Below, one piece after another: positions 51,490 through 60,653 of a stretch of DNA of 64,000 bases. Position 1 is the stretch's first letter; each line of letters begins with the position of its first letter. The position numbers and the translations under genes are program-made. Origin of the DNA: JANNSX01 sp046348995 (lineage in GTDB: Bacteria; Pseudomonadota; Alphaproteobacteria; Rhizobiales; Hyphomicrobiaceae); contig JAXMDB010000007.1 of NCBI GenBank assembly GCA_046348995.1, positions 248,001 through 312,000 of the forward strand, written 5' to 3'. The notes below the pieces were generated by a model. It saw nothing but the letters and a program-made list of their open reading frames with translations, made no database searches and had not been told where the DNA came from.

Positions 51490-52437
51490 CTAGGCGCCGA
51501 TCGCCCGCCCTGCTGCCAGCGCCCGCAGTCCTTCGACGATCCGCGCGAAGCTCGCCTTGGCCTTGCTGCTCATCAAGCGCGCCCGCAGATAGCCGTGCAC
51601 GAGGCCCGGCTCGTTGATCCACACCGCCGGCACGCCGGCAGACTTCAGGCGCTGCACCCACACATCGCAATCGTCGCGCAACGGATCGATGTCGGCCGAG
51701 ATCGCGATGCACGGCGGCAGGCCGCGGTAGTCGGCGATCGCCAGCGGCGCGTAGGTCCAATCCTCCATCGGCGGCTCGCCACCGGCCCGCGCGCGCTTAT
51801 AGAAGTCGAGATCCTTGACCGTCAGATGCACGGCTTCCGCATTGTCGCGATAGGAGGCGAGGCCGAGAGTGTCGCCGCCGAGGCCGGGATAGATCAGCAA
51901 CTGCCCGATCGGCGCGTAGGACTTGCCGCGCGCCGCGATCGAGACGGCAGCCGCCAGATTGCCGCCAGCCGAGTCGCCCGCGACGATCACCGGCCGGCCC
52001 TCGGCCGCGATCGCCTGCAAGGCCGACAACGCGTCGTCGTAGTGAGCAGGATGCACGTGCTCGGGTGCAAGCCGATAGTCGACGGCGACGACCGTGAGCC
52101 CGCTACCGTCTGCCAGTTCCGCGCAGACGCTGTCGTGGCTGTCGAGGTTGCCGACGACGAAGCCGCCACCGTGATAGTAGATGACGGTCGCCGCACCAGC
52201 TCCGCCCGCTGGCGTGTAGCGGCGGATCGGGACCGGCCCGGCCTTGCCGGGCACGCTCGACGTCACGACCGTCACGCCCTTCGGATAGGGCGGCGCGAAG
52301 GCGTTGCACAGATCACGGTACACGCGGCGCTGCCCGGCCATGTCGAGATTGACGGCGTCCGGCGGATAGAGGCTGTCGACCTTCTTGACGTAAGCCTGCA
52401 TCTCGGCGTCGAGTGTCCCGCTCGCGAAGCCCGTCAT
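51490..52437 (-). CDS. Alpha/beta hydrolase (hormone-sensitive-lipase-like esterase)
   Basis: A 315-residue carboxylesterase-like enzyme. The oxyanion HGGG motif is at residues 89-92 (YYHGGGFVVG), the nucleophile S156 in GDSAGGN, the acid in SADIDPLRDD near 245 and the catalytic His in GLVHGYLR near 278. No signal peptide is seen, so it is cytoplasmic. ATG 52437 overlaps the DMT transporter stop by four bases, so importer or exporter and esterase are co-expressed. Confidence 0.92.
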   Translation of the reverse strand: MTGFASGTLDAEMQAYVKKVDSLYPPDAVNLDMAGQRRVYRDLCNAFAPPYPKGVTVVTSSVPGKAGPVPIRRYTPAGGAGAATVIYYHGGGFVVGNLDSHDSVCAELADGSGLTVVAVDYRLAPEHVHPAHYDDALSALQAIAAEGRPVIVAGDSAGGNLAAAVSIAARGKSYAPIGQLLIYPGLGGDTLGLASYRDNAEAVHLTVKDLDFYKRARAGGEPPMEDWTYAPLAIADYRGLPPCIAISADIDPLRDDCDVWVQRLKSAGVPAVWINEPGLVHGYLRARLMSSKAKASFARIVEGLRALAAGRAIGA

Positions 52438-53375
52438 GATCTGCTGCCCCCTCGCCAGCGCTTCAACAATCCCGTCGTGATGATGACATGCCCGACGACG
52501 GCGCTGATGACAATGAGGCCGCCGAGGAACGCGGCCTGTCCGGGGTTCTCGCGATAGACGAGCCAGACCCAGAACGGGCCGAGCACGGCTTCCAGCGTAT
52601 AGATCAGCGCCGTGTGCGCGGAGGGGATGTAGCGCGCACCCATGGTGTACATGAGGTGGCCGAGCGACTGTTGGCAGAGCGAGAACAGGAACAGGATGCC
52701 GATGTCGGGCCAGCCGACGGAGAACGGTGTCGCCGGATGCCCCAGCACGCGCGACAGGACGAGTGCATTGATCGCGACCAGGAGCGCCGAGAGCGAGGAC
52801 GCGGGCAGCATCGGAATATCACGGTACTTGCGTACGATGACGGGGCTGACCGAGCCGAATATCGTCATGCCGACGGCAAGTATATCTCCACGGATGTCGC
52901 CATGCCCGGTCGCGCCGGCGACGGTGATGACGACGCCGCACATCGCGAGCACCGCAGCGACGATCGTCGTGAGGCCGGGCTTCTCGCGCGAGACGATGAA
53001 GGCGAGCGCTGCCGTCAGGAATGGCGCCGTCGCATAGATGATGGAGTTGTTGGCGACGGTCGTCAGGCTGATCGACGTCAAGAAACAGGTCATCGCCAGC
53101 GCTGCACAGCAGGCCATGATGAGGCCGGGCCTGCCGATCGCCTGGTAGGCCGGGATCACCTTCCCGCGCGAGCGGATGGCGACGGCGGTCGACAGGATGA
53201 TCGCCGAAAACGTGCCGCGCCAGAACAGCACGTTCCACACCTGTGTCTCGATCGACCGCATGAACACGCCGCCGAGGGAAAAGGCGATCGCGGAGGCGAA
53301 GACGAGGGAGAGACCGTAGACGTAGAGGGCGTCGTCGGTAGGTGCTTTGACCGGGGTGTCGCTCGCGTCAGCCAT
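52434..53375 (-). CDS. DMT-family (EamA) transporter
   Basis: A 313-residue inner-membrane protein with about ten helices in two EamA repeats; the first begins YGLSLVFASAIAFSLGG near residue 19. Substrate unknown. It is translated into the downstream esterase by an ATGA overlap. ATG 53375 begins MADASDTPV. The gene is preceded by a 208-base spacer holding one palindromic repeat and no other gene. Confidence 0.88.
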   Translation of the reverse strand: MADASDTPVKAPTDDALYVYGLSLVFASAIAFSLGGVFMRSIETQVWNVLFWRGTFSAIILSTAVAIRSRGKVIPAYQAIGRPGLIMACCAALAMTCFLTSISLTTVANNSIIYATAPFLTAALAFIVSREKPGLTTIVAAVLAMCGVVITVAGATGHGDIRGDILAVGMTIFGSVSPVIVRKYRDIPMLPASSLSALLVAINALVLSRVLGHPATPFSVGWPDIGILFLFSLCQQSLGHLMYTMGARYIPSAHTALIYTLEAVLGPFWVWLVYRENPGQAAFLGGLIVISAVVGHVIITTGLLKRWRGGSRS

Positions 53376-53415
53376 GCAAGCGCACTTTCAGATCTCGAGG
53401 AACACCTGAGCGAAC

Positions 53416-53453
53416 GCCCCCCTCCGCCCTTGAGAGGGAGCGTCGGGCGGGGG
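53416..53453. repeat. C/G-rich palindromic repeat copy
   Basis: Another copy of the dispersed family: CCCCCCTCCGCCC, TTGAGAGGGAG, then CGGGCGGGGG (53416-53453). It lies upstream of the DMT transporter gene, in the spacer to the flavoprotein gene. Confidence 0.5.
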
Positions 53454-53583
53454 ATAGGTTCCGGCCCAAAAGCTCGCCAGCACTGCCCCCTCAATAGCAC
53501 CTAGGGAGGCATACGCAGCAACGAAACGACAAGCACCCTCGCGCCTGCCCACAACTGCCACATCCGCGAAACCAAGCGAGCGT

Positions 53584-54732
53584 CTAATGTTTCGCCTTCT
53601 TCAAGCCCGGACGATCCGGCGCCATGGCCTCGGGTTTGACGCCGAACGGCTCGAGGGCCTTCGGCATCGGCTTCTTCTGGACGAGCGCCGAGGCGAGCAC
53701 CGAGACGCCGGCCGAGCTCTGGATGCCGTAGCCGCCTTGGGCCGCGAGCCAGAAGAATCCGTCCGCATCCGGCGCGAATCCGACGACCAGCTCTTTGTCG
53801 GCGACGAAGCTACGCAAGCCCGCCCACGTCCGCTCCGGCCGCTTCACGTTGACGGTCGTCGCCTGCATGAAGCGGTCGATGGCGAGAGCGACGTCCATCT
53901 CGTCGGGCTGGATGTCCTGCGGCTCGACGGGCGTCTCGTCGGCGGGCGAGACCATGAGCTTGCCGCCCTCCGGCTTGAAGTACCAGGTTGATTTGATATC
54001 GCCGACGCAAGGCCAGCCGACGGGCGATTGCCCCGCCGGCAACGGCACGATGACACCCGTGCGGCGCTTGGGCGTCAGACCGACCTTTTTGACGCCCGCC
54101 ATCCCGGCGACGACATCGGCCCAGGCGCCCGCTGCGTTGACGACCGTCGGGGCGGTGAAGTCGCCGGCCTTGGTCGTAACCGTCCACTTGCCTTGACCGT
54201 GCTTGAGGCCCGTGACCTCGGCCTTGCAGACGAGGCTGCCGCCGTGGCGCTTCAGCTGCTTCAAGCGCGCCTGATGAATGCCACTCGCATCCATGGCGAG
54301 CGCCGAGGCATCGAACACGCCGCCGATGAGACGATCGCGCTTCAGGATCGGCGCGCGCTTGATGCACTCCTCTGGCGAGAGCACGTCGACCTTGGAGCCG
54401 GTGAGCTCGGCCTCCGAAACCGCACCCTTGAGAAGATCCGCTTCGCCTTCATAGCCGAGCAGGATGACACCCGATGGCGTCATCAGCGGCGTCTCGGTCA
54501 GGCCTGCGGGAGGATTGAGAAACCACTCGCGCCCGGCCCGCGTCAGGCGGCGAATCTGCTCGGGGCCGTAGGTCTCGATGTAGAGCGCGGCCGAGCGGCC
54601 CGTCGAATGATAGCCCGGCTGATCCTCGCGCTCGAGCAGCACGACCTTGGCGCCCTCGCGGGCGAGCTCGGCGGCGACGGACGCACCGGCGATGCCGGCG
54701 CCAATGACGATGATGTCGGTAGATGTGGACAT
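53584..54732 (-). CDS. FAD-dependent oxidoreductase, D-amino-acid-dehydrogenase-like (DAO family)
   Basis: A 382-residue flavoprotein. The FAD motif GAGIAGASVAAELA is at residues 12-25, with LEREDQPGYHSTGRSAALYIE following, and a second-domain segment FWLAAQGGYGIQSSAG near residue 330 contacts the flavin. It oxidises an amino acid or amine; which one cannot be told. The Lys-rich C-terminus (GLKKAKH) is unusual for the family. It runs after the M20 peptidase gene on the same strand, separated by 116 bases. Confidence 0.85.
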   Translation of the reverse strand: MSTSTDIIVIGAGIAGASVAAELAREGAKVVLLEREDQPGYHSTGRSAALYIETYGPEQIRRLTRAGREWFLNPPAGLTETPLMTPSGVILLGYEGEADLLKGAVSEAELTGSKVDVLSPEECIKRAPILKRDRLIGGVFDASALAMDASGIHQARLKQLKRHGGSLVCKAEVTGLKHGQGKWTVTTKAGDFTAPTVVNAAGAWADVVAGMAGVKKVGLTPKRRTGVIVPLPAGQSPVGWPCVGDIKSTWYFKPEGGKLMVSPADETPVEPQDIQPDEMDVALAIDRFMQATTVNVKRPERTWAGLRSFVADKELVVGFAPDADGFFWLAAQGGYGIQSSAGVSVLASALVQKKPMPKALEPFGVKPEAMAPDRPGLKKAKH

Positions 54733-54848
54733 AAGTGTTGACCTATCAATGCGTCTGATGCCGTTCGGCGGCGCAGGGACCCGGCCTCACCATAGATGGA
54801 GGCTCGCAGCCGAGCGACGGTGACGGCTGCATGCCAGCGCTGCATGCC

Positions 54849-56009
54849 TCAGGCGTCGGGCCTCAGATAATGCTCGACGAGCTTCGACCAGTAGGCCGCC
54901 CCGGGCACAAGCGCCTTGTCGTTGAAGTCGTATTTCGGGTTGTGCAGCCCGGCGCTGTCGCCGTTGCCGATCATGAGGTAGCTGCCGGGCTTCTCCTCGA
55001 GCATGAACGAAAAGTCCTCGCTGCCGAGATAGGGCTTGGGCACGTCGAACACGTTCGCCTCGCCGGTGAGCTCGACGGCGGCCGCGCGCGCGATGTCGGT
55101 CTCCTTGTCGTGGTTGACGAGCGGAGGATACCCGCGCACCCAGTTCAGATCGGCCGTGCCACCGAAGCTCGCCATCTGTCCCTTGGCAAGCTCCTCGATG
55201 CGGCGGCGGATGATGGCGCCGGTGGCCTTGTCGAAGAAGCGGATGCCGATGTCCATGAAGGCCGTCTCGGGGATGACGTTGCAGACGGCGCCGGCCTTGA
55301 GGCAACCGACCGTGATCACCGCCGGGTTGAGCGGATCGACGTTGCGGGCGACGATCGACTGCATCGCCATCACGAGCGAGGCACCGGCGACGATGGGATC
55401 GACCGTGTTGTGCGGATCGGCGCCGTGGCCACCCTTGCCTTTGAGCGTGATCTGAACCTGATCGACGGCGGCCATCATCCGCCCCTTGCGGAAGCCGAGC
55501 TTGCCGACCGGAGTGCCCGGCTCGTTGTGGAGCGCGAACACGGCATCGCAGGGGAAGGTCTTGAAGATCCCTTCCTCCATCATGATGCGGGCGCCGCCGA
55601 TATCCTCCTCCGCCGGCTGGAAGATCAGGTGCACGGTGCCGGAGAAGTTCTTCGTCTCGGCGAGGTAGCGGGCGGCGCCGAGCAGCATCGTCGTATGCCC
55701 GTCATGCCCGCAAGCATGCATCTTGCCGGCGGTCTTGGAGGCATAGCCCTTGCCGGTCTCCTCGTGGATCGGCAGCGCGTCCATATCGGCGCGGATGCCG
55801 ATCGAGCGATTTCCCCCGCCGTTCGTCATCGTCGCGACGACGCCGGTCTTGGCGAGCCCCCGGTGCACCTTGAAGCCCCATTCGGTGAGCTTTTGGGCGA
55901 CGACCTCCGACGTCCGCACCTCCTCGAAGGCAAGCTCAGGATGCTCGTGCAGGTCGTGCCGGATGGCGACGAGATCGCCTTCGTAGGTCTTGATGCGGTC
56001 TTCGATCAT
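54849..56009 (-). CDS. M20-family amidohydrolase (hippurate hydrolase type)
   Basis: A 386-residue zinc hydrolase of the M20D group. Signatures are RHDLHEHPELAFEE near residue 17, the metal-site MHACGHDGHTTMLLGAA near 103, IFQPAEEDIGGARIM near 130 and GAVCNVIPETA near 240. Members cleave N-acyl or amido bonds, for example hippurate or N-acetyl amino acids. ATG 56009 begins MIEDRIKTYEGDLVAIRHDLH. The neighbouring flavoprotein may act on the amino acid released. Confidence 0.92.
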   Translation of the reverse strand: MIEDRIKTYEGDLVAIRHDLHEHPELAFEEVRTSEVVAQKLTEWGFKVHRGLAKTGVVATMTNGGGNRSIGIRADMDALPIHEETGKGYASKTAGKMHACGHDGHTTMLLGAARYLAETKNFSGTVHLIFQPAEEDIGGARIMMEEGIFKTFPCDAVFALHNEPGTPVGKLGFRKGRMMAAVDQVQITLKGKGGHGADPHNTVDPIVAGASLVMAMQSIVARNVDPLNPAVITVGCLKAGAVCNVIPETAFMDIGIRFFDKATGAIIRRRIEELAKGQMASFGGTADLNWVRGYPPLVNHDKETDIARAAAVELTGEANVFDVPKPYLGSEDFSFMLEEKPGSYLMIGNGDSAGLHNPKYDFNDKALVPGAAYWSKLVEHYLRPDA

Positions 56010-56302
56010 GGGTCACCCGAATTCTTGAGCCTAGCTGAAGCTTAGTGGGTTCCAAGCTCGAGTTGAAGGGCGGGCGCCTGGACGGCGCCGCGCCGGGTTG
56101 CATGAGCTGCTCGCGTGGGCGTGCGCATACATCGGAAATTCTGCCGGCGTTGTGAGGATTAGATCACGCTACCATCCGTTGTCTGGCTGTAGGTTGCCGC
56201 CGGTTGCGGCTGATTAAGACCTCGTTGATTTGTTCCGTGCGATGAGTACCGCGACGCCGAAGCCCGCCCGGCCCGGCACATCCATATCGAACGCATCGAC
56301 AG

Positions 56303-57055
56303 GTGGCACCCTTGGCACGTCCCAAAATTTCTTCGCCCGATTCCCTGACCGAGCTCGAAGCCATCCTGGCATCCGCGCGACAAGGCGGCGCGGACGACGG
56401 CGTTGTCGACGCCTCGCTCGACGGCTCGGACGATGACGACGATCTTTCAGGTGGTGGCGGCGACGACTCCCTCTCGGGCGGTCACGGCAGCGACGATCTC
56501 CACGGCGAGGCCGGCGACGACGACTTGCTCGGTGAAGACGGCGACGACCACCTGGACGGTGGCGTCGGCGACGATCATCTCAATGGCGGCATCGGCGACG
56601 ACACGCTGCTCGGCAGCGGCGGCGACGACAGCCTCCTTGGCGGGTCAGGCTCCGATCGTCTGAACGGCGGCGCGGGCATCGACGTGATTCTCGGAAGCGG
56701 CGGCAACGATCGCGCGTTGGGCGGCGGCGGTGCGGACAAGCTGCGCGGCAACGCCGGCGACGACTCCCTCAACGGCGGCGCGGGCAACGACAGTCTGGCC
56801 GGTGGCGCGGGTGACGACACGCTCGTGTTCGGTCGCGGCAGCGGCGACGACCGCGTTGCAGGCTTCGTCGCGGGCGGCACCGACGATCAGCTCAACCTGC
56901 GCAATGCCGCCATCGACTTTCATAGCCTGGACGATGTGCTCGCCCATGCCGATCAGGTCGGCGGCGATGTCGTCATCGATCTCGGCCAGGGCAACAGCGT
57001 GCGTCTCATCAGCGTCGACATCGACAATCTGACGATGGGCGATTTCATCTTCTGA
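56303..57055 (+). CDS. RTX (haemolysin-type calcium-binding repeat) protein
   Basis: A 250-residue, highly acidic protein. After about 45 residues it consists of roughly a dozen glycine-rich nonapeptide repeats of the form GGxGxDxLx (for example SGGGGDDSLSGG and GGAGNDSLAGG), each binding calcium in a parallel beta-roll. The last 60 residues form a capping region ending LTMGDFIF, typical of type I secretion signals. No signal peptide. No catalytic domain and no type I secretion genes are nearby. The start is GTG 56303; there is no in-frame ATG nearby. It is the only plus-strand gene between 47.8 and 61.9 kb. Confidence 0.85.
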   Translation: MAPLARPKISSPDSLTELEAILASARQGGADDGVVDASLDGSDDDDDLSGGGGDDSLSGGHGSDDLHGEAGDDDLLGEDGDDHLDGGVGDDHLNGGIGDDTLLGSGGDDSLLGGSGSDRLNGGAGIDVILGSGGNDRALGGGGADKLRGNAGDDSLNGGAGNDSLAGGAGDDTLVFGRGSGDDRVAGFVAGGTDDQLNLRNAAIDFHSLDDVLAHADQVGGDVVIDLGQGNSVRLISVDIDNLTMGDFIF

Positions 57056-57084
57056 GGGTGTGGGGAATCTAGGCTCCCTGGCGC

Positions 57085-57978
57085 TCAGCGCTTGATCGGG
57101 ACCAACTTCTCGAGGCGGGCGAAGATCAGGACGACGATTGCCGTCAGGATCATGTAGATCAGCGCGAGCAGCATCAGCGGCTCATAGGGGATCAGCAAGT
57201 CCTGACGCACCTTCGTATTGACGAAGAACGCGTCGGCGATGGTGACGGTCGCAACCAGCGGCGTCGACTGCAGCTGCAGCACGACCTCGCCCGCGAGCGT
57301 CGGCAGCGCTTGATGGACTGCGCGTGGCAGCCAAATGCGGCGCAAGAGCTTGCCCTTCGACATGCCGAAGGCGCGCGCCGCCTCGAGCTCGCCCTTGGGC
57401 ACGCCTGCGAACGCGCCGCGCATGATCTCGCCCTCGTAGCCCGCGAAATTGAGCGTGAAGGCAAGCAGCGCGTAAGGCCACGCCGAGACCAGGATGTCTT
57501 TTGCGGTGATGCCTGAGAGCCCGAACAGGATGTCGGCGTTCCAGATGTCGCGCGGGATCGAGGGCAGGAACTCGCCGAGGCCGTAGTAGAAGAGCCAGAG
57601 TTGCACGAGCAGCGGCGTGCCGCGGATGACGGTGCAGAACCCGCGCGCGAGCCAGGCGAGTGGCTTGGGTCCCGTCACCTGTACCAAGCCGATCGGGATC
57701 GCCAGCAAGAAGCCGAAGCCAACCGAGGCGATCAGCATGATGATCGTGTTCACCGTGCCCTTGGCGAACATCAGCGCATACTGCGGGAAGTGACCGGTCG
57801 CCTCCTGGAACGACGGGTTGAGCCAATCCCAGCGCATGAAGAGCGCGGCAGGCAGGATGCCGACGGCAACGACCACCGCGTAGAGCCTCAGGATCTTCTT
57901 CAGATCGCTGACGTCGCCTTGGACGATCGTGCCCTGGCTAAGGTTTTTGATCGGACCGGCTGCTGCGACATCAGCCAT
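57085..57978 (-). CDS. Polar amino acid ABC transporter permease (second)
   Basis: A 297-residue inner-membrane permease of the HisM/ArtM/GltK group. It has a long hydrophilic N-terminus (about 35 residues) before the first helix, then VNTIIMLIASVGFGFLLAIPIGLV, the conserved RGTPLLVQLWLFYYGLGEFLP segment near 140 and EAARAFGMSKGKLLRRIWLPRAV in the EAA loop (by parts). Last gene of the operon, ten bases after the first permease. Its long N-terminus is uncommon but ATG 57978 is the only clear start. Confidence 0.92.
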   Translation of the reverse strand: MADVAAAGPIKNLSQGTIVQGDVSDLKKILRLYAVVVAVGILPAALFMRWDWLNPSFQEATGHFPQYALMFAKGTVNTIIMLIASVGFGFLLAIPIGLVQVTGPKPLAWLARGFCTVIRGTPLLVQLWLFYYGLGEFLPSIPRDIWNADILFGLSGITAKDILVSAWPYALLAFTLNFAGYEGEIMRGAFAGVPKGELEAARAFGMSKGKLLRRIWLPRAVHQALPTLAGEVVLQLQSTPLVATVTIADAFFVNTKVRQDLLIPYEPLMLLALIYMILTAIVVLIFARLEKLVPIKR

Positions 57979-57987
57979 GGACGTGCC

Positions 57988-58722
57988 TCATCCGAGCTTG
58001 GGTTGGCCACGGCGCAGCGAGCGCTCGAGCAGGGCGAAGACGTAGGTGGAGGCGAGCGACAGCAGCAGATAGAGCACACCGGCCGCCATGAAGAACAAGA
58101 AATACTGCTTGGTAGCGCCAGAGGCCTGCCGCGTCGACAGCGCCAGCTCCGAGAAGCCGACGACGGCAAGCAGCGCCGTCCCCTTCGTCACGACGAGCCA
58201 GAGATTGGCGAGGCCTGGAAGTGCGAAGGGCAGCATCGCCGGCAGGATGATGCGGCGGAAGCGGAGCGAGAACGACATGCCATAGGCCTTGGCTGCCTCG
58301 ACCTGACCGACAGAGACTGCCTGGATGGCACCGCGAAAGACCTCGGTCGAGTAGGCGCCCTGCACGAAGCCGAGAACATAAATTCCCGCGATCAAACCGG
58401 AGATGGTGATACGCCCGTAGCCGAGGCCTTCCAGCACGCGATTGAGGAGATCGGTGCCGGCGTAATAGAGGAACAGGATCAGCACGAGCTCGGGAATGGC
58501 ACGCACGAGCGTCGTGTAGCCGTCGAGAATGGTGCGGGTGATCGGGCCGCCGTAGAGCTTGCCCATAGCGCCGCCGAGCCCCAGCAGCAGCCCGAAGATA
58601 TAGGCGCCGAGCGCGATCTGGAAGGTGACGAACAGGCCCCAGACCAGATTGCCGCCCCAGCCGGGTGGGCTCCAGGCGAGCAGCTCCCACTTGATGGCGG
58701 CGAGCGGGCCGATCTCGATCAT
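57988..58722 (-). CDS. Polar amino acid ABC transporter permease (first)
   Basis: A 244-residue inner-membrane permease of the HisQ/ArtQ type. Features are VTFQIALGAYIFGLLLGLGGAM in the first helices, IRAIPELVLILFLYYAGTD-like VRAIPELVLILFLYY near residue 96, and AAKAYGMSFSLRFRRIILPAMLPFALPG (by parts) in the EAA loop. It is expected to pair with the downstream permease. A stem-loop lies between it and the binding-protein gene upstream. Confidence 0.92.
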   Translation of the reverse strand: MIEIGPLAAIKWELLAWSPPGWGGNLVWGLFVTFQIALGAYIFGLLLGLGGAMGKLYGGPITRTILDGYTTLVRAIPELVLILFLYYAGTDLLNRVLEGLGYGRITISGLIAGIYVLGFVQGAYSTEVFRGAIQAVSVGQVEAAKAYGMSFSLRFRRIILPAMLPFALPGLANLWLVVTKGTALLAVVGFSELALSTRQASGATKQYFLFFMAAGVLYLLLSLASTYVFALLERSLRRGQPKLG

Positions 58723-58761
58723 GGGGAGGAACCGTCAGGAGAAATGGCGCAACGCGGTAGG

Positions 58762-58795
58762 CAGCGGCCGCGCCTCTCGCGAGACGCGGCCGCTG
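58762..58795 (-). terminator. Intercistronic stem-loop between binding-protein and permease genes
   Basis: CAGCGGCCGCG (58762-58772) pairs perfectly with CGCGGCCGCTG (58785-58795), an 11-base stem with a 12-base loop. No U-run follows. Located just after the binding-protein stop, it fits the usual arrangement in which the binding-protein mRNA is stabilised and transcription into the permeases is partly reduced. Confidence 0.6.
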
Positions 58796-58803
58796 GCTTA
58801 CAA

Positions 58804-59592
58804 TCAGGACTCGGGGACGATGACCTTGCCCTCGAGACCATACTTGGCATTAAGCTCTTTGAGCTTGCCGGCCTTCGCGAGTGAGGAGATCGCGGCGTTG
58901 AGCTGATCCTTCAGAGCGGTGTCATCCTTGCGGACGCCGCCACCGACGCCGTCACCGAGAACCTCATGATCCTCGGGAACCATGCCTTTGAGCTCGCAGC
59001 AGGCCTTACCGGCATCCGACTGCAGGAAGGCATCGAGCGCCAAGCCATCGGCCATGGCGTAGTCGATCCGACCTGCGGCGAGATCGTTGTTCGCCTCGTC
59101 CTGCGTCTGATAGGTCTTCACGGTCGACTTGGCCGAGAAGTACTTTTGCACGTACTTCTCGTGGATCGTCGAGACCTGGACGCCGATCGTCTTGCCGGCG
59201 AGGTGATCCGGCGTGATGTCCATGTCACCGGTCTTGCCGCTGATCAGCACGGCCGCCGAGTTGTAGTACATGTTCGTGAAGTCGATCGACTGCTTGCGCT
59301 CGGCGGTGATCGACATCGACGACCAGATCACGTCGATCTGCTTCGCATTGAGAGCGGGAATGATGCCGTCCCACGCCGTCGGAACGAGCTCGCACTCGAG
59401 CTTCGCCTCGGCGCAGACCATGTCCATCAAATCCATTTCCCAACCGACCCACTTGCCGGACGCGTCGGCCGAGGAGAACGGCGGATAGGGCTCGTTGGCG
59501 ACGCCGAACTTGATCTTGTCGGCCGACGCCGCGCCAGCGCCCAAACCGACGACCATCGCGGCCGCCAGTGCGACTTTCGCAAACACCTTCAT
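58804..59592 (-). CDS. Polar amino acid ABC transporter substrate-binding protein
   Basis: A 262-residue periplasmic binding protein of SBP family 3 (HisJ/ArtJ-like). A Sec signal (1-24, ending ASA) is followed by KIKFGVANEPYPPFSSADASGKWVGWEMDLMDMVCAE (by parts). VIWSSMSITAERKQSIDFTNMYY near residue 90 is the conserved family core. The Cys pair in KACCELKG is uncommon in the family and may form a local disulfide. Gene order with the ATPase upstream and permeases downstream defines a complete importer. Confidence 0.93.
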   Translation of the reverse strand: MKVFAKVALAAAMVVGLGAGAASADKIKFGVANEPYPPFSSADASGKWVGWEMDLMDMVCAEAKLECELVPTAWDGIIPALNAKQIDVIWSSMSITAERKQSIDFTNMYYNSAAVLISGKTGDMDITPDHLAGKTIGVQVSTIHEKYVQKYFSAKSTVKTYQTQDEANNDLAAGRIDYAMADGLALDAFLQSDAGKACCELKGMVPEDHEVLGDGVGGGVRKDDTALKDQLNAAISSLAKAGKLKELNAKYGLEGKVIVPES

Positions 59593-59751
59593 TCAGACCT
59601 CCCATTCGCGGATTCTTGCCCGCCTTGCTACACTCACCAAGCTTGGCGCCGATCCGGGGGAGCGGCGAACCCAGCCTGGGCTGGCTCCCAGAGTAGGAGC
59701 CTTCACACCGTCATGCAAACCATGCGCACCCGGCGGAATTACGATTCTTCT

Positions 59752-60564
59752 CTACTTGTGAATCGACGAGATGAACTGCCGGAAGCGCTCGCTCTTCGGA
59801 TTGGCGAAGATCTGCCTCGGCGGCCCCTCCTCCTCGACCAGCCCCTTGTGTAGAAACATTGTGTGGCTCGAGACCTCCCGTGCGAACGCCATCTCGTGGG
59901 TCACGAGCAGCATCGTGCGGCCTTCCTCCGCGAGGCTTCGAATGACCTTCAAGACCTCGCCGACGAGCTCTGGATCGAGGGCCGAGGTCGGCTCGTCGAA
60001 CAACAGCACGCGCGGCTCCATGGCGAGCGCCCGGGCGATCGCAGCGCGCTGCTGCTGACCACCCGATAGGAAGGCCGGGTATTGATCTTTCTTCTCGTAG
60101 AGGCCGACGCGATGGAGAAGCTTCTCCGCGCGCGCGACAGCCTCCGCCCTGGGCAGCTTCAGCACATGGATCGGCGCCTCGATGACGTTCCCGAGCACCG
60201 TCATGTGCTGCCAGAGATTGAAAGACTGGAACACCATCGAGAGCTGGGTGCGCATGCGCTCGACCTGGCGCGTGTCGGACGGCATCATGTTGCCGTCTCG
60301 GCCAGGCTTGAATTTGATCGCCTCGCCGTTGACGACGATGTCGCCGCGCGAGGGTAGCTCGAGCAGGTTGATGCATCGGAGGAACGTGCTCTTACCCGAC
60401 CCCGACGCTCCGATGATCGAGACGACGTCGCCTTCGCGCGCCGTCATCGAGATGCCTTTCAGCACCTCGAGCGGACCGAAGCTCTTGTGCAGATCGCGGA
60501 CCACGACGGCCTCGGCGCCTCTACTCGGGCGCGTGCCGACCTCGGCCAATGCCTGGTCGTTCAT
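59752..60564 (-). CDS. Polar amino acid ABC transporter ATP-binding protein (HisP/ArtP type)
   Basis: A 270-residue ATPase. Walker A GASGSGKSTFLRCINLLE lies near residue 53, the family segment RTQLSMVFQSFNLWQHMTVLGNVIEAPIHVL (by parts) near 107, signature LSGGQQQRAAIARALA, Walker B VLLFDEPTSALDPELVGEVL and switch LLVTHEMAFAREVS. The protein has a short N-terminal tail of about 20 residues before the first strand. It lies between the aminotransferase and the binding-protein gene. Confidence 0.94.
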   Translation of the reverse strand: MNDQALAEVGTRPSRGAEAVVVRDLHKSFGPLEVLKGISMTAREGDVVSIIGASGSGKSTFLRCINLLELPSRGDIVVNGEAIKFKPGRDGNMMPSDTRQVERMRTQLSMVFQSFNLWQHMTVLGNVIEAPIHVLKLPRAEAVARAEKLLHRVGLYEKKDQYPAFLSGGQQQRAAIARALAMEPRVLLFDEPTSALDPELVGEVLKVIRSLAEEGRTMLLVTHEMAFAREVSSHTMFLHKGLVEEEGPPRQIFANPKSERFRQFISSIHK

Positions 60565-60653
60565 ACGGTTCTTCCCTTTGCAACCGGCCGGCTGACCCGG
60601 CTCTCGTTGTCTTGGCTGCTACTATATCGGAGGTCGCCTCCGATACAATCGTT

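Noticed and set aside
56230..56436. Plus-strand ATG reading at 56230 as the RTX protein start
   Set aside because: It is in another frame and stops early; the repeat frame is reached only from GTG 56303.
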